Assembly: GCA_038503065.1 (NCBI GenBank) | Contig: JBCAMK010000014.1 | Span: 248,001 to 312,000, forward strand | From: Paragyromitra xinjiangensis | Taxonomy: Eukaryota > Ascomycota > Pezizomycetes > Pezizales > Discinaceae | Direction: 5' to 3' | DNA length: 64,000 nucleotides | Made by a program: the position numbers and the translations under genes | Part shown: positions 1 through 12,296 of the stretch, one piece after another | Position numbering within the stretch: position 1 is the first letter of the stretch | Layout of the letters: every line of letters starts with the position of its first letter | Notes under the pieces: model-generated | What the model saw: only the letters and a program-made list of their open reading frames with translations | What the model was told of the DNA's origin: nothing | The model's database searches: none

Positions 1-999
1 GACCTCGAATTTGTGCATCTTTTGGTGGAAAGTGGGGCCCGCGGTGGGAGATCACGGACAGAGACGAGCAGATGTCAAGAGCGCTGGTTGTAGTAGAGGA
101 TAAAGATTCAAATATATTCAACTGAGCGTTCCTTCTGCTGAACAGGATTTCAATACTATAAACTTCCAATCTCAAGATTATTTATTTCCGGAGAGTTTTT
201 GTAAGCATCATCCCCAGTGAATCTGAAACTATTTTCAGACATATACCTATTTTATTCCTCACCGCCTAAGGCCTCCCTCTATTCGTCAATCTCACTCTGT
301 CCGTCGCTTAGACTACTAAAGCTGCTATTTCTGGATATTCGGTGCATGCAGCAGCTGGCAGCAGCAGCTTCGAGACTACGGTATATATTATTTGGGCTCT
401 TATTGACCAAATAATGTATGGGTAGAGGGGGATTTTGCCCTTCTTTTCGCTCTATATCTGCTTCACCATCCATTTTAGTATTCTCTCTATTATTTAGTAT
501 CGATATTACGCTCCATTCTTCCACAAGGCTTATTGGAAACAGGCCCCCTAATTCATATGATATTGGGGTGCCCGAGCGTGGGTGCCATCTCATTTCCTAG
601 AGTCTTCCTAGCGTTTCTTTGAGTTCTACCTCTCGTATATCTTGACCGAGCGAAGGCTCTATTTAGTCCTTTCAACTCCTTTGATCACTATCTAATTCAC
701 TGCTCTCTACAGCCTATGTCTCCATATTTCCAATGAAACTGATGTTGAAAATGGGCTTCCTAATCGGGTATCGATAGAGACCCTAGGAGTTACCGAGTGA
801 TATTGCATGATTGATCTATCATACTAGCCACGACTACTATTTATGTGGTTGTGAGACAACAACAGTATAATTCACTTTTATTAGCCTAACCTATCTATAC
901 CATCGCCCCGTGATATAATCTGCGCTTATAACCACACGCCTCTCTACCATCACCAACCCCAGACAACTCCTTACTGCCACCAAAACCATCCACACCATT
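1..999. other. Intergenic, downstream of the decarboxylase
   Basis: AT-rich sequence with no recognised gene. A 104-residue open frame at 279-593 on the minus strand resembles no family I know and is probably chance. The last part (about 930-999) is C-rich and probably belongs to the 3' UTR of the decarboxylase gene that ends at 1000. Confidence 0.5.
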
Positions 1000-2736
1000 C
1001 TATACCCCTCTAACCTGCTCCTCCTTAACCTCCCTCACATCCACCCCCCTCCCCTCTCCCGCGCCTCTAACCTTCACCACCTTCTCCACTATAATCCCAA
1101 ACGCCCTCTCCAACGTCTCCTTCCTCACCCTCGGACTCGCACCCACCACACGAATCGCATACACGCCATCCACAACCGTACTCGTAATAAACACCTTCCC
1201 CTCTTCATTAACCGCCTCATAAACCGCCTTCGTAACTCTATTCTGCGCCTCCATCACCTCCCCCCCATCCACCTCTCCCTCTCCAGGATTAACCACAAAC
1301 ACCGTCAACGCGAACGCCGGCGGCGAAATGATTTGGAAAAGGTCGGGTCGGGACTTAACCAGTGCTGTGAAATGATCGCCTATGGTGATCGTGTTCCGGA
1401 TGTGTTGGCGCAGACCAGACACACCGTAGGTCCGCATTACGAACCAGATCTTAAGGGCGCGGAAGCGCCGTCCGAGTGGGATCTGCCAGTCGCGGTAATC
1501 GGTTACTAGGCCGGAGGCGGAGAAGGGGTTACGGAGGTAGGAGGGTGTTATGGAGAGGGAGTTGTGGAGGTGGCGGCGCTCGCGGACGAAGAGGCAGCTG
1601 GGGGGGGGGGGTGTTAGTCAGAGGGGAGTGGGGAGTAAGGTGGGTGGACAAACCTGCAGTCGAAGTTGGTTAATAGCCATTTGTGCATATTCATGTCGAA
1701 GCTATCGAAGTTCTCGAATCCAGTTGTCAGGTGCTGGTATTCTTCGCATATCAATGCTGCTCCGGCATACGCTGCATCAACGTGTACCCAGATCTCGGGG
1801 TACTCCTTTAGTACCTCGATGATCTCTGCGAAGTTATCAATTGCGCATGTTGCTGTGGTGCCCAGTGTCAAAGTGAGATAAAATGGCTCTAGCCCTTGTG
1901 CTTTCAACTCCTCTATTTTCGCCTTAAGCAGAGGGCCAGTGAGGGAATAGTTTGAAGTTGGGGATCCAGAGACTTTAATACTCCTATGCTTCACCCCTGC
2001 AATCTGGCAGCCCTTCTGCGTAGAGCTGTGTGCCTGGTCTGAAAACAGCGCTACAAGCTTGTGGCGATGTGCATCAATGATATCCTCGCGCTCTTCCTCG
2101 GTTTTAGCATCTGCAGCGAGATGAGCGAGGTAGCGGTCACGGGCAGTGACCACGACCGTCACAATTGCCTCTGATGCGGAACCCTGGATGACCCCGCCAC
2201 CGCCAGTAGAGGAAGTGGAGAGAAAGCATGAAGGAAGGTTGAGGAGATTGCACAACCAATCAAGGACAATCGTTTCGAGCTCTGTAGCGGCAGGAGAGCA
2301 TAGCCAGTTGAAATTGGCAGAGGTAAATGCGGCTGAGTAGAGTTCACCAAGGATGCCTGGGTATGACGAGTTGGCGGGGAAGAAGGCAAGAAAGTTCGGG
2401 GATTGCCTATATGGAAGGTTAGAATTTGCGTGATAGGCAATTGCGGGGAGGAAAAATACCAATGGGTTAGACCGGGCATGATCTTCGACTCAATATCGGC
2501 TTGTATCTCGGCCCATGCTTCTCCAAGCTCTGGGGGAGCCTCTGGGAGGAGCTTTTTCAGGTAGCCTGGCTCGACTCCGGAGAGGACTTTTCGATCTTCA
2601 ATGGTATCATAGTAACCAATAACTGCACATTGTCAGCTTGTATTCAATTTTTCATGCATTTATTACTTGTGCAATTCGGGGACGAACTCTGATCAATTGC
2701 GGAATGTGCCGCTGCTCGGAATTGAGGAGAATCCAT
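1000..2736 (-). CDS. PLP-dependent aromatic-L-amino-acid decarboxylase (group II), 4 exons
   Basis: Converts an aromatic L-amino acid (tyrosine, DOPA, tryptophan or 5-hydroxytryptophan; the substrate cannot be read) to its amine plus CO2, probably in the cytosol. Exons read by phase and splice sites: 2736-2688, 2622-2460, 2406-1654 and 1597-1000, giving 520 residues, close to the usual size of animal-type AADC. Visible family features in order: the N-terminal segment ending GLTHW, QSPNFLAFFP, the GSASEA cofactor-site motif, DQAHSS with the stacking His near residue 196, HVDAAYAG with the cofactor Asp near 280, and NMHKW with the Schiff-base Lys near 312. SGLVTDYRDWQIPLGRRFR follows and the C-terminal domain is present. 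The last intron (1598-1653) has a run of 12 C on the transcript strand right before its AG. No break is visible, so the gene looks intact. Family assignment is firm; exact splice borders are inferred. Confidence 0.93.
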
Positions 2737-3759
2737 TGTTGCAATTGCAGATTTGGCGAGTACACGAAGATGAAAAAAATGATGTATTTTGACGCCTGGA
2801 GCGCTACTGTAGAGTAGTAATGCCCTCCGCCTTCTGGGGCGACCTGGTCGGGGTTTTAAGGTCTTTCCATCTCTGGTGTCCTCCCGAATTCTCGAAGTTT
2901 GCTTAGTTGAAACTTTTCATGTGAAGCCAGTCCACAAATGTAGGCTCCGTCCAAATCTTTCGTGCAAGGATTTTCCGCGTGGGTTCGCCTGAAGCCGGGG
3001 GGTTTCTTTTCCCGATCGGACGTTCCTAGATCCCATCGCTTTGGTTCTTTTTCCTTCCGCCATTTGTTTCACGCTCCAGAGCCTCAATATCTCGGCTTGG
3101 CTGCCGGATTCCGTCTGGCGAATTTGAGTTACAGATTTGCGCCATGACACCCGTCAGAGCTGTGAGTTACATGTCTCCAGCGGTTATGTATGAACGACTT
3201 TGTTCTACCGCCCACCGGCTGTTGTGTTCAGACCTGCCAATCGCACCCCATACTCCCTGCTATCTGACTGCATGGTGCATCTGCGAAGCTCCTCAACTCT
3301 ACCAGTCGAGTAACGTCGTGCACGCCACCCCTGGCAGGAGGAGAGGAGCTGGAGGAAAGGAGGAGGGGGCTGCGGGTGAGTGTCATCGAGAGGAGGGGTA
3401 AGACACCAGATGTGGGAAATATCATCATCATAGACACGGTAGGAGCTATCGCCATGCATCCCAGTCAGCCCGCAGAAAAGCTTCTCTCTGCCCAGTGCCC
3501 ACGTTGAGGCCTTTGGAGAGAGCGGAGAGAATAAATAAATACAATCCCCCACCCCACCCCTGAGTGGACCCTTTCCCTTTCCTTTTTCTTTTCTCTAGTA
3601 ATCGGTTGCATCTCGTTGCCTCTCTATCGTTTCTCCCCTTTGGTCCTAGAGCTGTAGCGAACTTGAACTTCACGTCCTTCACCGCTTGTTTCTCTGCCAT
3701 CCCGTTCTTGACTGCAATCCCCGTTTAAGCTACCTCCATCTCGCATCAAGTCTGCCACA
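2737..3759. promoter_or_regulatory. Shared upstream region between divergent decarboxylase and DUF427 genes
   Basis: About 1 kb separating two divergent genes, so it should hold both promoters. The last 200 bases before the DUF427 start (about 3550-3750) are pyrimidine-rich, as in the leaders of many filamentous-fungal housekeeping genes. Open frames here (for example 3205-3552 minus) are low-complexity and match nothing I recognise. No specific operator can be assigned. Confidence 0.5.
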
Positions 3760-4567
3760 ATGCCGCCAAAAGCAACTGCCAAAATCAATGGTAAGGTCAT
3801 TGCTGAGTCGGACGACTACACGACTGTGGAAGGGAACATCTATGTAAGCCACTCGTCTGTTCTCCAGCTGCCACCTTACCCTTTCCATGGCCGCTGGGGC
3901 TTCTTTGACCACCGGGCTAATTGAGCTTCCTTACTACAGTTTCCGCCATCGTGAGTGACCATCACCAAGTACTCACAATTACATGCTGATATGCAAATTC
4001 AGCGCTATTGCCCAAGAATATCTCAAGCCATCCAAAACACACACTATCTGCGGCTGGAAAGGGGAAGCTTCGTACTATGATATCGAAGTTGATGGTAACC
4101 AATCATTCTCGCAGCATCCTGCCTTAAGCTCCCCATCACTATCTCCTCGCCCGCTAACGATCACCAGGCACATTAATCAAGGACGCCGCTTGGTTCTATC
4201 CGGACCCCAAAGACAAGTTCAGACCGTATAGGAATTACGTGGCGTTCTGTATGTATGCCCCACTGATGCTCCATCTGAAGAGAGTCCCCTTTCGTTTGCG
4301 TTAGTATCCTCCTCCGCCACCCTGTTTGTGTCTCTTTCCTACCCCCATTCCTTCTCCCCTCTTTGTGCGGATTCCTCTCCGTAGAGGGATCCTCCCTCCA
4401 ATTCCATATTCTACTATTTTCTTCTGCTGCTTGGCTGTGAGCCGCGTTTGTTGACTTTTGGCCCCGCTGTGCATTGTGGTACTGGGTTTGCAGGAGCTGA
4501 TTATTCCAATTGGGGCATGGGGAGGATAGATAAAACGAAAGCTGTTATCGAGTCGATACCGGAGTGA
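3760..4567 (+). CDS. DUF427 domain protein, 5 exons
   Basis: Small protein of the DUF427 family, whose biochemical role is not established. Exons: 3760-3843, 3940-3950 (only 11 nt), 4003-4094, 4168-4248 and probably 4497-4567, about 112 residues. The start MPPKATAKINGKVIAES follows a pyrimidine-rich leader. Family hallmarks are the segment with THTICGWKGEASYYDIEVDG, then DAAWFYPDPKDKF and YVAF. The last intron ends in tandem acceptors (CAG at 4491-4493, then GAG at 4494-4496). Using the first AG gives an immediate TGA after YVAF. Using the second keeps the frame open for about 22 more residues ending VIESIPE. Retention of this intron would also end the protein soon. Domain call is strong; the C-terminus is uncertain. 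Confidence 0.8.
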
Positions 4568-7500
4568 TCCGAGAGCTTCGTTTTGTCAACGCCAGCGAGG
4601 TGGTTAAAAACTCGACCTGGCAGACGTTCTAAGGGAGGATAGAGGGGGGCTTTCTTTGACGGACAGAATAATCGATGGAAAAATCGGTATCAGTCACGCG
4701 GAAACGCGGTTCGCGGGGACGTCGGGATCAAGGGTTATGTGGGGTTTTGTTTTGTTTTTTCCTATCCTCTACCGGTGAGGGTTACGTTCTGTGTTATCAT
4801 TCATGGCTGGGGGTTTTTTCTTTCTTTCTCTCACTAGGGTATTATTTTGCTGGGCTTCTCTTTGCATATTATTTTAGTTTTTTTTTTTTGATCGAGAGCT
4901 CTGTTGTGTCGTGGATACAAATAGGCTTAGGCTTAAATGGACGAGCTCAGAAATCAGGAATGAATTAACTTTCGGGATAGCTTTTAAGCCGTGATATGAT
5001 GTAAATTTCCCGGCCCTCCAAAGCCCAAATTCCAGTGTCTGTTATGGACCCTGAAGAGTCGTGCATCTTGTGATTCCCTGTATGACGTCATTCCCAGCAG
5101 CAGTTGAAGCAGCTGCCTGAGTGTTTGATGACCAGATGAGTGCATATGCGATGCGGGTCGGCGGAATGAGTGAATACAGAACAAAGAGCAAAGAGTTGAT
5201 ACTACTGGATGCTAGCAATAGAATGGTTGCTGCGGGCAGAAAATATGCCCGCCGGCGGGAGCCTACCGCTAGTGTTCAACGTCCTGCTCCAACCGCTCTT
5301 CCACCTTTACCCTCCAACTTTCAACACCCATCTCGGGGCCCACAACGCTATCTGAGAATAAAATTACTCATCATGGATAATACTCAATCCTTGATGCTCT
5401 TCTGGATTGGAACATTCAACTACAGAGCTGACGCTGGGTTAGGGATACGAAATTCACTCTAGGCACTGGTATTGTCTATCACAACCACTTCCTCGTGTTT
5501 TGGACGGACACCACATCCGATGGAATGGGAACCAAGAGGATTTAGCATGCAACCAATGTTAAGGTTGTTGGTGACTCACCTTCCATTCTTTTGCGCCAAA
5601 CTACTCCGCCGCTGGGATGGTGCAGCCCAAAAGAAATACTACCCTGCGCCGAGACGCAGGAGGACCTTTTTGATACCATTGCACCAAATTTGATGATGGT
5701 TTTAATTGAGGACGACAGGTTCTGGTAGCCGATGATACACGCGAGAAGAAAAGGCGATTACTGCCCTCATAGCAGCGTCTTTCGATGGTGCCGAGCTGGA
5801 TGACTTTTAGGTATTTGCAATTTCTATATCATTTACAACACACCTTCGTAAGGAAAAGTTACATGCAGCGGATGGGTCACCCTTTCATCCTTTTCAACGT
5901 CCATGGTTTTGTAGCAGTTGTGGAGCGCAACCTCAAGTGCGGATTTATTACAAACGTGCTTGATAAAAGAACGGCAGATGGAGGTGATTAAAGAACAGAT
6001 AATACTCACTCAAGAGAAACAGTGACGCACAGGTTATTCCTTGTGAATCTATACGGCGGCGAGAGCGGTAAAACCAGTTATACTAAAGACCGCCTGGCAT
6101 TAGGGTAATGCTTGGCATCCTGATACAAGAGGCATTTGACGCTTTGCAATGACTCTCTTCTTCATACCTGCAAGATGGAATCGCCTCTGGAGCATTTTTC
6201 GAACTTTACTTCTTTTTTTATCCTGGATAATTCGTCAGCATTTCGCTGCTGGGCCGAATTCGCTCGTTTTGTCTCGGAGTCTAAATCCCGCTCGCCCGGT
6301 GGAGCTAGTCGACGATAAATTCATTCTTTGACTTTCTTTTAAGTTTCTCTAGGAACGGTTGACGAAGAAGCCGTCTCATGTCCAATACCCGTTCGGGGTA
6401 AAGTACTGAACAGACGACCGACCTATTCCTTCCCTCATCGTCTTCTGCATCTAGAAACAGCTATTATGTCGAGATTATTCTATCCCGGTGTTCAAAGATA
6501 CTAATTATCGCATTGAATTCAGCTAGCGTATCTCCCGTTGCCTAATTTCGTCGCTTCAGCAACTATGCGGGATCAATTATTCTGCCGACGGGCGTGTTGT
6601 GGCTATGTTACAGAACCTTGGCGAGTGATTTTGTCACGACTTGAGAACCTCTCCACATGAAAGGCGGAGATCAACCAGTGCTCTATTCGATTGGTTAACA
6701 GTGTTCAAGACAAGACTGAATTTCCCGGTTTAACCATAATTGATTTACATTAGCCTCTTACCGACAGGGGTCTCAAAACGTAACATTGGCAAGTCTGAAA
6801 TACCGAATGTCAGCCAAGCCATTGTGGGTTAGAGAATTCAACAAGCTCTACAAGGATATCACCGTTTATGATGCGCATAAAAACTTCTCTGCAACCTAAA
6901 GGCCTCATTGGCTAGTATTTCACGAGGTTGTGTGCCTGCTAGAACAGAAGTACCAAGAGACACTTTTCGCGTTGCGTACATTAGCCCGAAAGGGATATTC
7001 TCCAGATTCAGATCGAATCTACCGAATCTACCGAATCGAGCTACGAAGGTGATCCATTCTATCCTCTTTATCTTATGTCAAAGGGAGAGGAAGCGACCTA
7101 AACCATAGGTTCTACTAACAAGGATACTTCTTAACTATTAGAGGGTGGCGCCGCCTAAGGTCTTACTACTATTCCTGAACTACGAGATAGGGCGCACTAT
7201 AAACTCACTAGCCTTCGCCGAGAATACATTACCAGCTTGAATCCCCGCCAAGAGCAAATAACCTCTTCAGACCACATTAAATAGCTTCTCGCTATCAGAA
7301 AGAAGCCATAGCAGTATTGGCCACCTATTGATACCATACCCCAACACCTAAGAATATACAAGACTACAAAAAAAAATCCTATTAGAAGTTGGTTCACCTA
7401 TTACCTATTATTAGAAACTGCGGCTAACTCATTATAGAATGACCAACCCGAGAAAGCATTCAAAAACCTGAAATATCATAACGCGTTCAAATCCTGCCCC

Positions 7501-10127
7501 CCTCTTCCTTGGGCTGTTGAGAACTCGAAATGCATATCTATTACAGAAAGCCCGTTTGACCGAGAAGACTAGACCTAGTTCCGTTAGTGTGATATCAAGG
7601 GCCATGGGAGCTGCCCTTAAGCCACATCATGGGAGAGAAAATCCATGTAAAAAGGCTAGGAGAAGAAAAAGAATCGCCAGGGGGGGGGCGGAGCTGCAGC
7701 AGGGGGATGAGGGTGAGGAGATAGTCGTCGAGGTGGGGAGGGAGATAGTGGGGAGGGGAGGCTGGAGGGGAATATGGATAGGTAGGGTTGCGAGGAGGGC
7801 ATGCTGGGGGAGGAGGGACGGGTAGGTAGTTGTGGGATGATGCGGTGGGTTATATTTCAGGGCGAAGGCGGAGCCAGAGGTGGGAGCGGAGGGAAAGGAG
7901 GACGAACGGAGGAGGACGTCCTGAGGAGGCAACACCAAAATTACGGACTCAAAAGCCATCCGTACCACAGGGACAAAGCTTAACGTTAGCTATAAGGCGG
8001 CGACGTGTGGGGGAAACGAGAGAAACTAAGCGATTAAACAACGAGTCGAACGGTTTCAACTCATAATTACCATATGCTCCATTGAGGAGTTCGAGGAGCT
8101 GTTTAAATTAATGGGAATCGGCACATACCATTCGTTCAGATCAGAAAAAGAGGGAAACCTGGCGAGCTGGATTATGGGACGAGAGAAGGTCGCTGTTGCG
8201 ACCTGCGCCCTAGGTTCCGAGATTAATCTCCCTCGATTTGATTATTTGTCCACCTGAGTTGTCTATGGTCGAGACAGTAAATCCGTGGAATCATAGATCT
8301 TTGCAACGCATTGGGGATTATTGTTACCATCGTGCACCGAAGTGAAAAGGGATGAGCAGGCTATGCAAGAGTTTATTTCAGCAACTAAGTGCAGGCGGCT
8401 CTTCATTCCGTTGTACTTCGATGATGTAGGTTATGGTTACGGGCGGAATGTTAGCGCCCTTTGGGACATTTGTGAGAAGGGGCTGGCTAGGATGGGTAAT
8501 ATGTCTCGACACGAAGAACCGATTGCCCTTCCAATACAAGTGTAGACTGAGTATAGCGGCTGTGGGGGCTCTAATTAATATACATTCGTGTGCTTTGGGA
8601 CTATTCTTCATCTACTCCTTTAGGTCTATGATAGCCTAGGGCGTTCACGCTAGGAGATCAATCTCTTCTAATAGTAAGGGTTGACATACAATTTTTTTCT
8701 CCTGCTTCCTTACAGCACATTGCTCATTCACAGAACCAATCCAGTTCGAATCTACTAGAAGGTACTACGAAATTAGGGACCATCCTTTCATGTGCACCCA
8801 TTTTTGAAAACTAGTTGGCTCGCAAGATTCACTTCCCCTCCTTCTCTTTACTTTATTTAAGCACTCTTTTCTGGCCCATGTTATTTAACTCCGAAACGAC
8901 GCCATAGCAAAACGCAAGTCTTATTATTTTCTCAGGGTTAGGACTAGCCCGACTTCATTCCTCCCTAGACTAGTCAACAACCAGGAACCATTTCAGTGAC
9001 CCTCTCGAAGTTAGAAAAACCCACCCGGACACCGAGGCCCAGCTCGTCAAATCAATTTACTATCAGTAGCCTCACTCAGATACGCCCCACTGAAGGGTTC
9101 TAAAGGATCATTTAGGCCAGTTATCTAGTCGGATAATCTCCTAGCCACCACCGCATAAACTAAAGTTAGTACTCCATATCCACTAACAAGCCCCTTGCCC
9201 GCAATGGATTCAGGTAATATTCATAGGTTGCTAACACGTAGAATAGAGCATGGTTTATAATTCAGTGGAAGCACCCGACGTCAAAAGATAGATCGCGGAG
9301 TCGTACTGGAAGTATATACTTAACGGCACAAAAGAAGTTACGAAGCTCCACTCATTTATCAAACCGCTATCTCACAATCGCCACATTGTGAACCTATCGA
9401 TTCCTCTTTATAGCAATTATCTTTCTCATTCACTCCCGTTCAATAAACTGGCTCAGGTCCGGGCCTAGTCACCTGGAGAGACATGATTGTAATACATAGG
9501 GCTCCTAGTCCTCCGTTGACCACTTCCCCTGTTTCCTTTTGGGCATTCCTGTTTGTTCCGAGAAAGGGTCAAGGAGATGCGGCGATATGAAAAATGACTT
9601 GGAGGTGATTGTTTATTGGGGGTGAAAGCTTTAACCGCTGTGCCGTTCATAACGAAGATAAATGAGGAGGAAATCTAGGCTAAACGTAGTTCTTACTATT
9701 AGTGCGTAACACAGAGTTGTGCAGGCTCATGTATTTTCGGGTGTAAAAACAGAAAGAGTGTAGGAAGAAGTCTGAAGAAAGTCTATTAGTTTAAATGAGG
9801 AAAATCCAAAGGGGTTCAAAAAAGAATTTTCCCCGGGTTTAAGGGCTCAGTTGCGATTCCGCCCCATATGTACTATGAACTGCAGGGACCTCTGGAGAAA
9901 AGTTAGCTGCCATGATGCTTGGCATAGGAACCTCAAGTTTCAACGTCAATCCTCACAACCAAGGGGCTTAAGTCAATTCAAGTACAATTTTTTTAAGCAA
10001 GTCCGAAGCCCTTTTTAAATATTATTACAAAAACTCCCGCGCCAAAATTGCTAGGCTTTTATCTTCCATATAGACCAATCTATTTACTATTCTGGGCTAA
10101 CCCAACACACGTAACATCCCAGCGCCT
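4568..10127. other. Gene-poor AT-rich region
   Basis: No gene recognised in 5.5 kb. The first 400 bases are probably 3' UTR of the DUF427 gene (T-rich). Open frames are short, scattered over all frames, and show no family motif. One 9-nt unit, CGAATCTAC, is repeated almost three times at 7014-7040. Around 7640-7930 the sequence is purine-rich with low-complexity open frames on both strands (112 residues on minus, glycine/arginine-rich on plus), which I read as compositional artefacts. No terminal repeats or transposase motifs could be identified by eye. Confidence 0.45.
7014..7040. repeat. Short tandem repeat, 9-nt unit
   Basis: CGAATCTAC occurs twice in tandem (7014-7022, 7023-7031), followed by a partial copy CGAATCGAG. 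No associated gene. Confidence 0.7.
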
Positions 10128-10964
10128 TTACTTCGATGAATCCTTTTGAAGAGCAAACCACTTGACCTTAACACCCCTTAGACTCCTATTCCGACCAAAT
10201 TTCCGATTGTAGTCTGCCAAGACTTTCCTCCACCCTACATTATCCATCCCAGGAGAACAGTTGACCAGAAGCCAATCCACCTCTGCTTTCGAGTAGAAAG
10301 GACCAGTCTGACTCTCAGCCCTTGAGCTCTCAGACATAAGAGCCTCAAACACAGAGTAAGCATAAGCGCCGCACTCTTCTAAGTAATTTGGAATTTATTA
10401 GTCTTTCTTAAACTTCACTATACCAACAGGAGTCATAGATCTCTTACCCCTCCAGTCCGCCCACTTCCTCTGAAGTATCTTCCCGCTAACCTTACGCTGA
10501 AACTTCTTCTGAAACTCCACAGCACACACCTCCCAGTCCGTCATCCCTTCTTTTACTCCCCCGCCATGGGACTTTATCCATTCCAGCTCGGTACAGGACA
10601 ATGGCCGATGGAACAGCTTTATCGGGAACCCGGTTCGGGCAGGAGCCTCTACAGCAACCGGAGGTGTAGCCGAAACCTCTGTAGTAATAACGGGAGTGGT
10701 ATTACTTTTCGGGGTCGGCACGGAGGTAGGGGGGGTTGACTTTAGTTTTCGGGTTTGTCTCTGTTCTGCCGCTTGCCGGGATCTCTCGGCTTTGGATCTC
10801 GGCTTCGGGGCCCGTTTCGGCTTCCGAGATTGGTTCTTCCGAGTTTGTTTTGGCTCCGGCTTCGGTGCTAACTCTGCCGCTCGTCTGTGCACTTCCTTGC
10901 AGAAAGATGAAATCGTGTCGATTTCGAAGGGGGTCCAGCTTTCTTCTGGGTCCTGGGAATCCAT
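10128..10964 (-). CDS. Basic protein with two Myb/SANT-like repeats, 2 exons
   Basis: Two adjacent open frames on the minus strand join through a 45-nt intron (10379-10423: donor GTATAG, a CTAAT branch-like site, acceptor TTAG). Phase fits exactly: G plus AA gives GAA. Exons 10964-10424 and 10378-10128 give 263 residues. The N-terminal third is rich in Lys, Arg and Pro (KPEPKQTRKNQSRKPKRAPK), like a nuclear-localisation or DNA-contact tail. Two homologous segments of about 50 residues follow. The first runs from PLSCTELEWIKSHGG to GKILQRKWADW, the second from PFYSKAEVDWLLVNC to LRGVKVKWFAL. Each has the pattern W, then W, then F..KF, then a basic turn and KW. This resembles fungal Myb/SANT-like helix-turn-helix domains. 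A role in DNA binding is inference; I recognise no named orthologue. Confidence 0.6.
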
Positions 10965-12296
10965 TTCTTCGATAACGAGACGACAATGAAGAAATAGTGA
11001 GGATGAGTAGTAGAAGATACAAACAGCTGAAAATGTTTAGAGGAAGGCTGTCGTAAGATAATGTGGAAGGTGATAACACTTCACTTGAAGGTCCTCGAGA
11101 ATGCCGAGTATAGAATGGAAAAAGCTACGTGCAATGAGGATACAGTAATGGATCGTATGCAATGCAAATATCGCTTTTTGGAAATCGAGGAGGAGGTGAG
11201 GAACAGTGGGAGACGCTTCCCCCGGCCCCTCGGGGTAGTTTTATAGTAGTTTCTTTCTCCTAAATCACAGACGTTGATCCCGTAGGCTCTGATCTCAATA
11301 GGACTGGATCTTACAGTAGTGAACCTAACATTCAGTGTGGGATGGGCCAAAAAGGAACCTTCGCGTGGAGTAAATAAGCGAGTAACCAAATATGATGATT
11401 GAAATCCCCGATATCTTTCGTTCTCTCCCTCTCAATACCACCTGGTCCAGGCCGCTTTACTAGATATGCTGAACTCCGTAGTACAAAAAGTCCTAAAACG
11501 AGCACAAAATCTTTCCTAAAGCTTTACCGTCCCTGCCCCAGATTATGCAAACGATTAGCTCCACTACCTATAACGATCTCGACCCCAGACTAGTTACCAA
11601 TTCGGCCTGAAACAAGTTCAATACTGACTCATTCCCCCAACCTACCTCCTGTCCTATACACTCCCCATTCTAGTTCCTATCGATTTGTCCCGAGTAGCAC
11701 GGTAAAAAATAAGAACAAAAGGTGACGGTTGTGGCCGAAGGATATTTTCAATGCTACAAAAGTGCAGCAGCGACATTGAGACCCTGCACCTTGCCAAGAA
11801 CGAGTGATACTTAGTGGAGCAATTAAGAATACTATAGGTTCTATTTCAGCAAAATACCGCCCTAGCGAATAATCGCAGCTACGAAGATTTTCATCTGTGT
11901 GAGCTTTTGTGTAAAAAAAAGGAGCTACACGCAATCATCACACGTTTAGCCACTTTTATAATCAAACTTGAAGAATTAAGGTTTAAAACTCAAAGGTTCT
12001 GTACATGTTTTTTACGGCAACAGCAAGCGAACCTAAGTCCACTATCACCTCGATAATCAAAATTGCGGAATAGACGGACAGAAGCAGATGCGAAATTTTA
12101 TTTTCGAGAAAATGACCGACAAATACTAGTTTTTTAATTCTTCCCCTTCCCCTCCCCACGACGTATACCCAAGAAAACTAGCCAAACAGCCCCTCCTAGC
12201 TAAAATTATATTCTTTCCAAAAATTTACGCGCCAAATTGTATCTCTACATCATGTCTCCAATGCCATCCTTGGACCCAAAAACCAAACCTTAACCC
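10965..12296. other. Intergenic, no gene seen
   Basis: Holds the upstream region of the Myb-like gene and, near 12120-12296, probably the 3' UTR of the DUF6604 gene. A 102-residue open frame at 11081-11389 (minus) and an 85-residue one at 11677-11934 (minus) lack family motifs and are probably chance. Confidence 0.45.

Noticed and set aside
5083..5090. TGACGTCA CRE/AP-1 palindromes here, at 17390 and at 39903
   Set aside because: Three copies in 64 kb are near what composition allows, and none is placed at a recognised promoter.
10696..11079. Frames on both strands overlapping the Myb-like gene start
   Set aside because: Shadows of its Lys/Arg/Pro-rich N-terminal exon.
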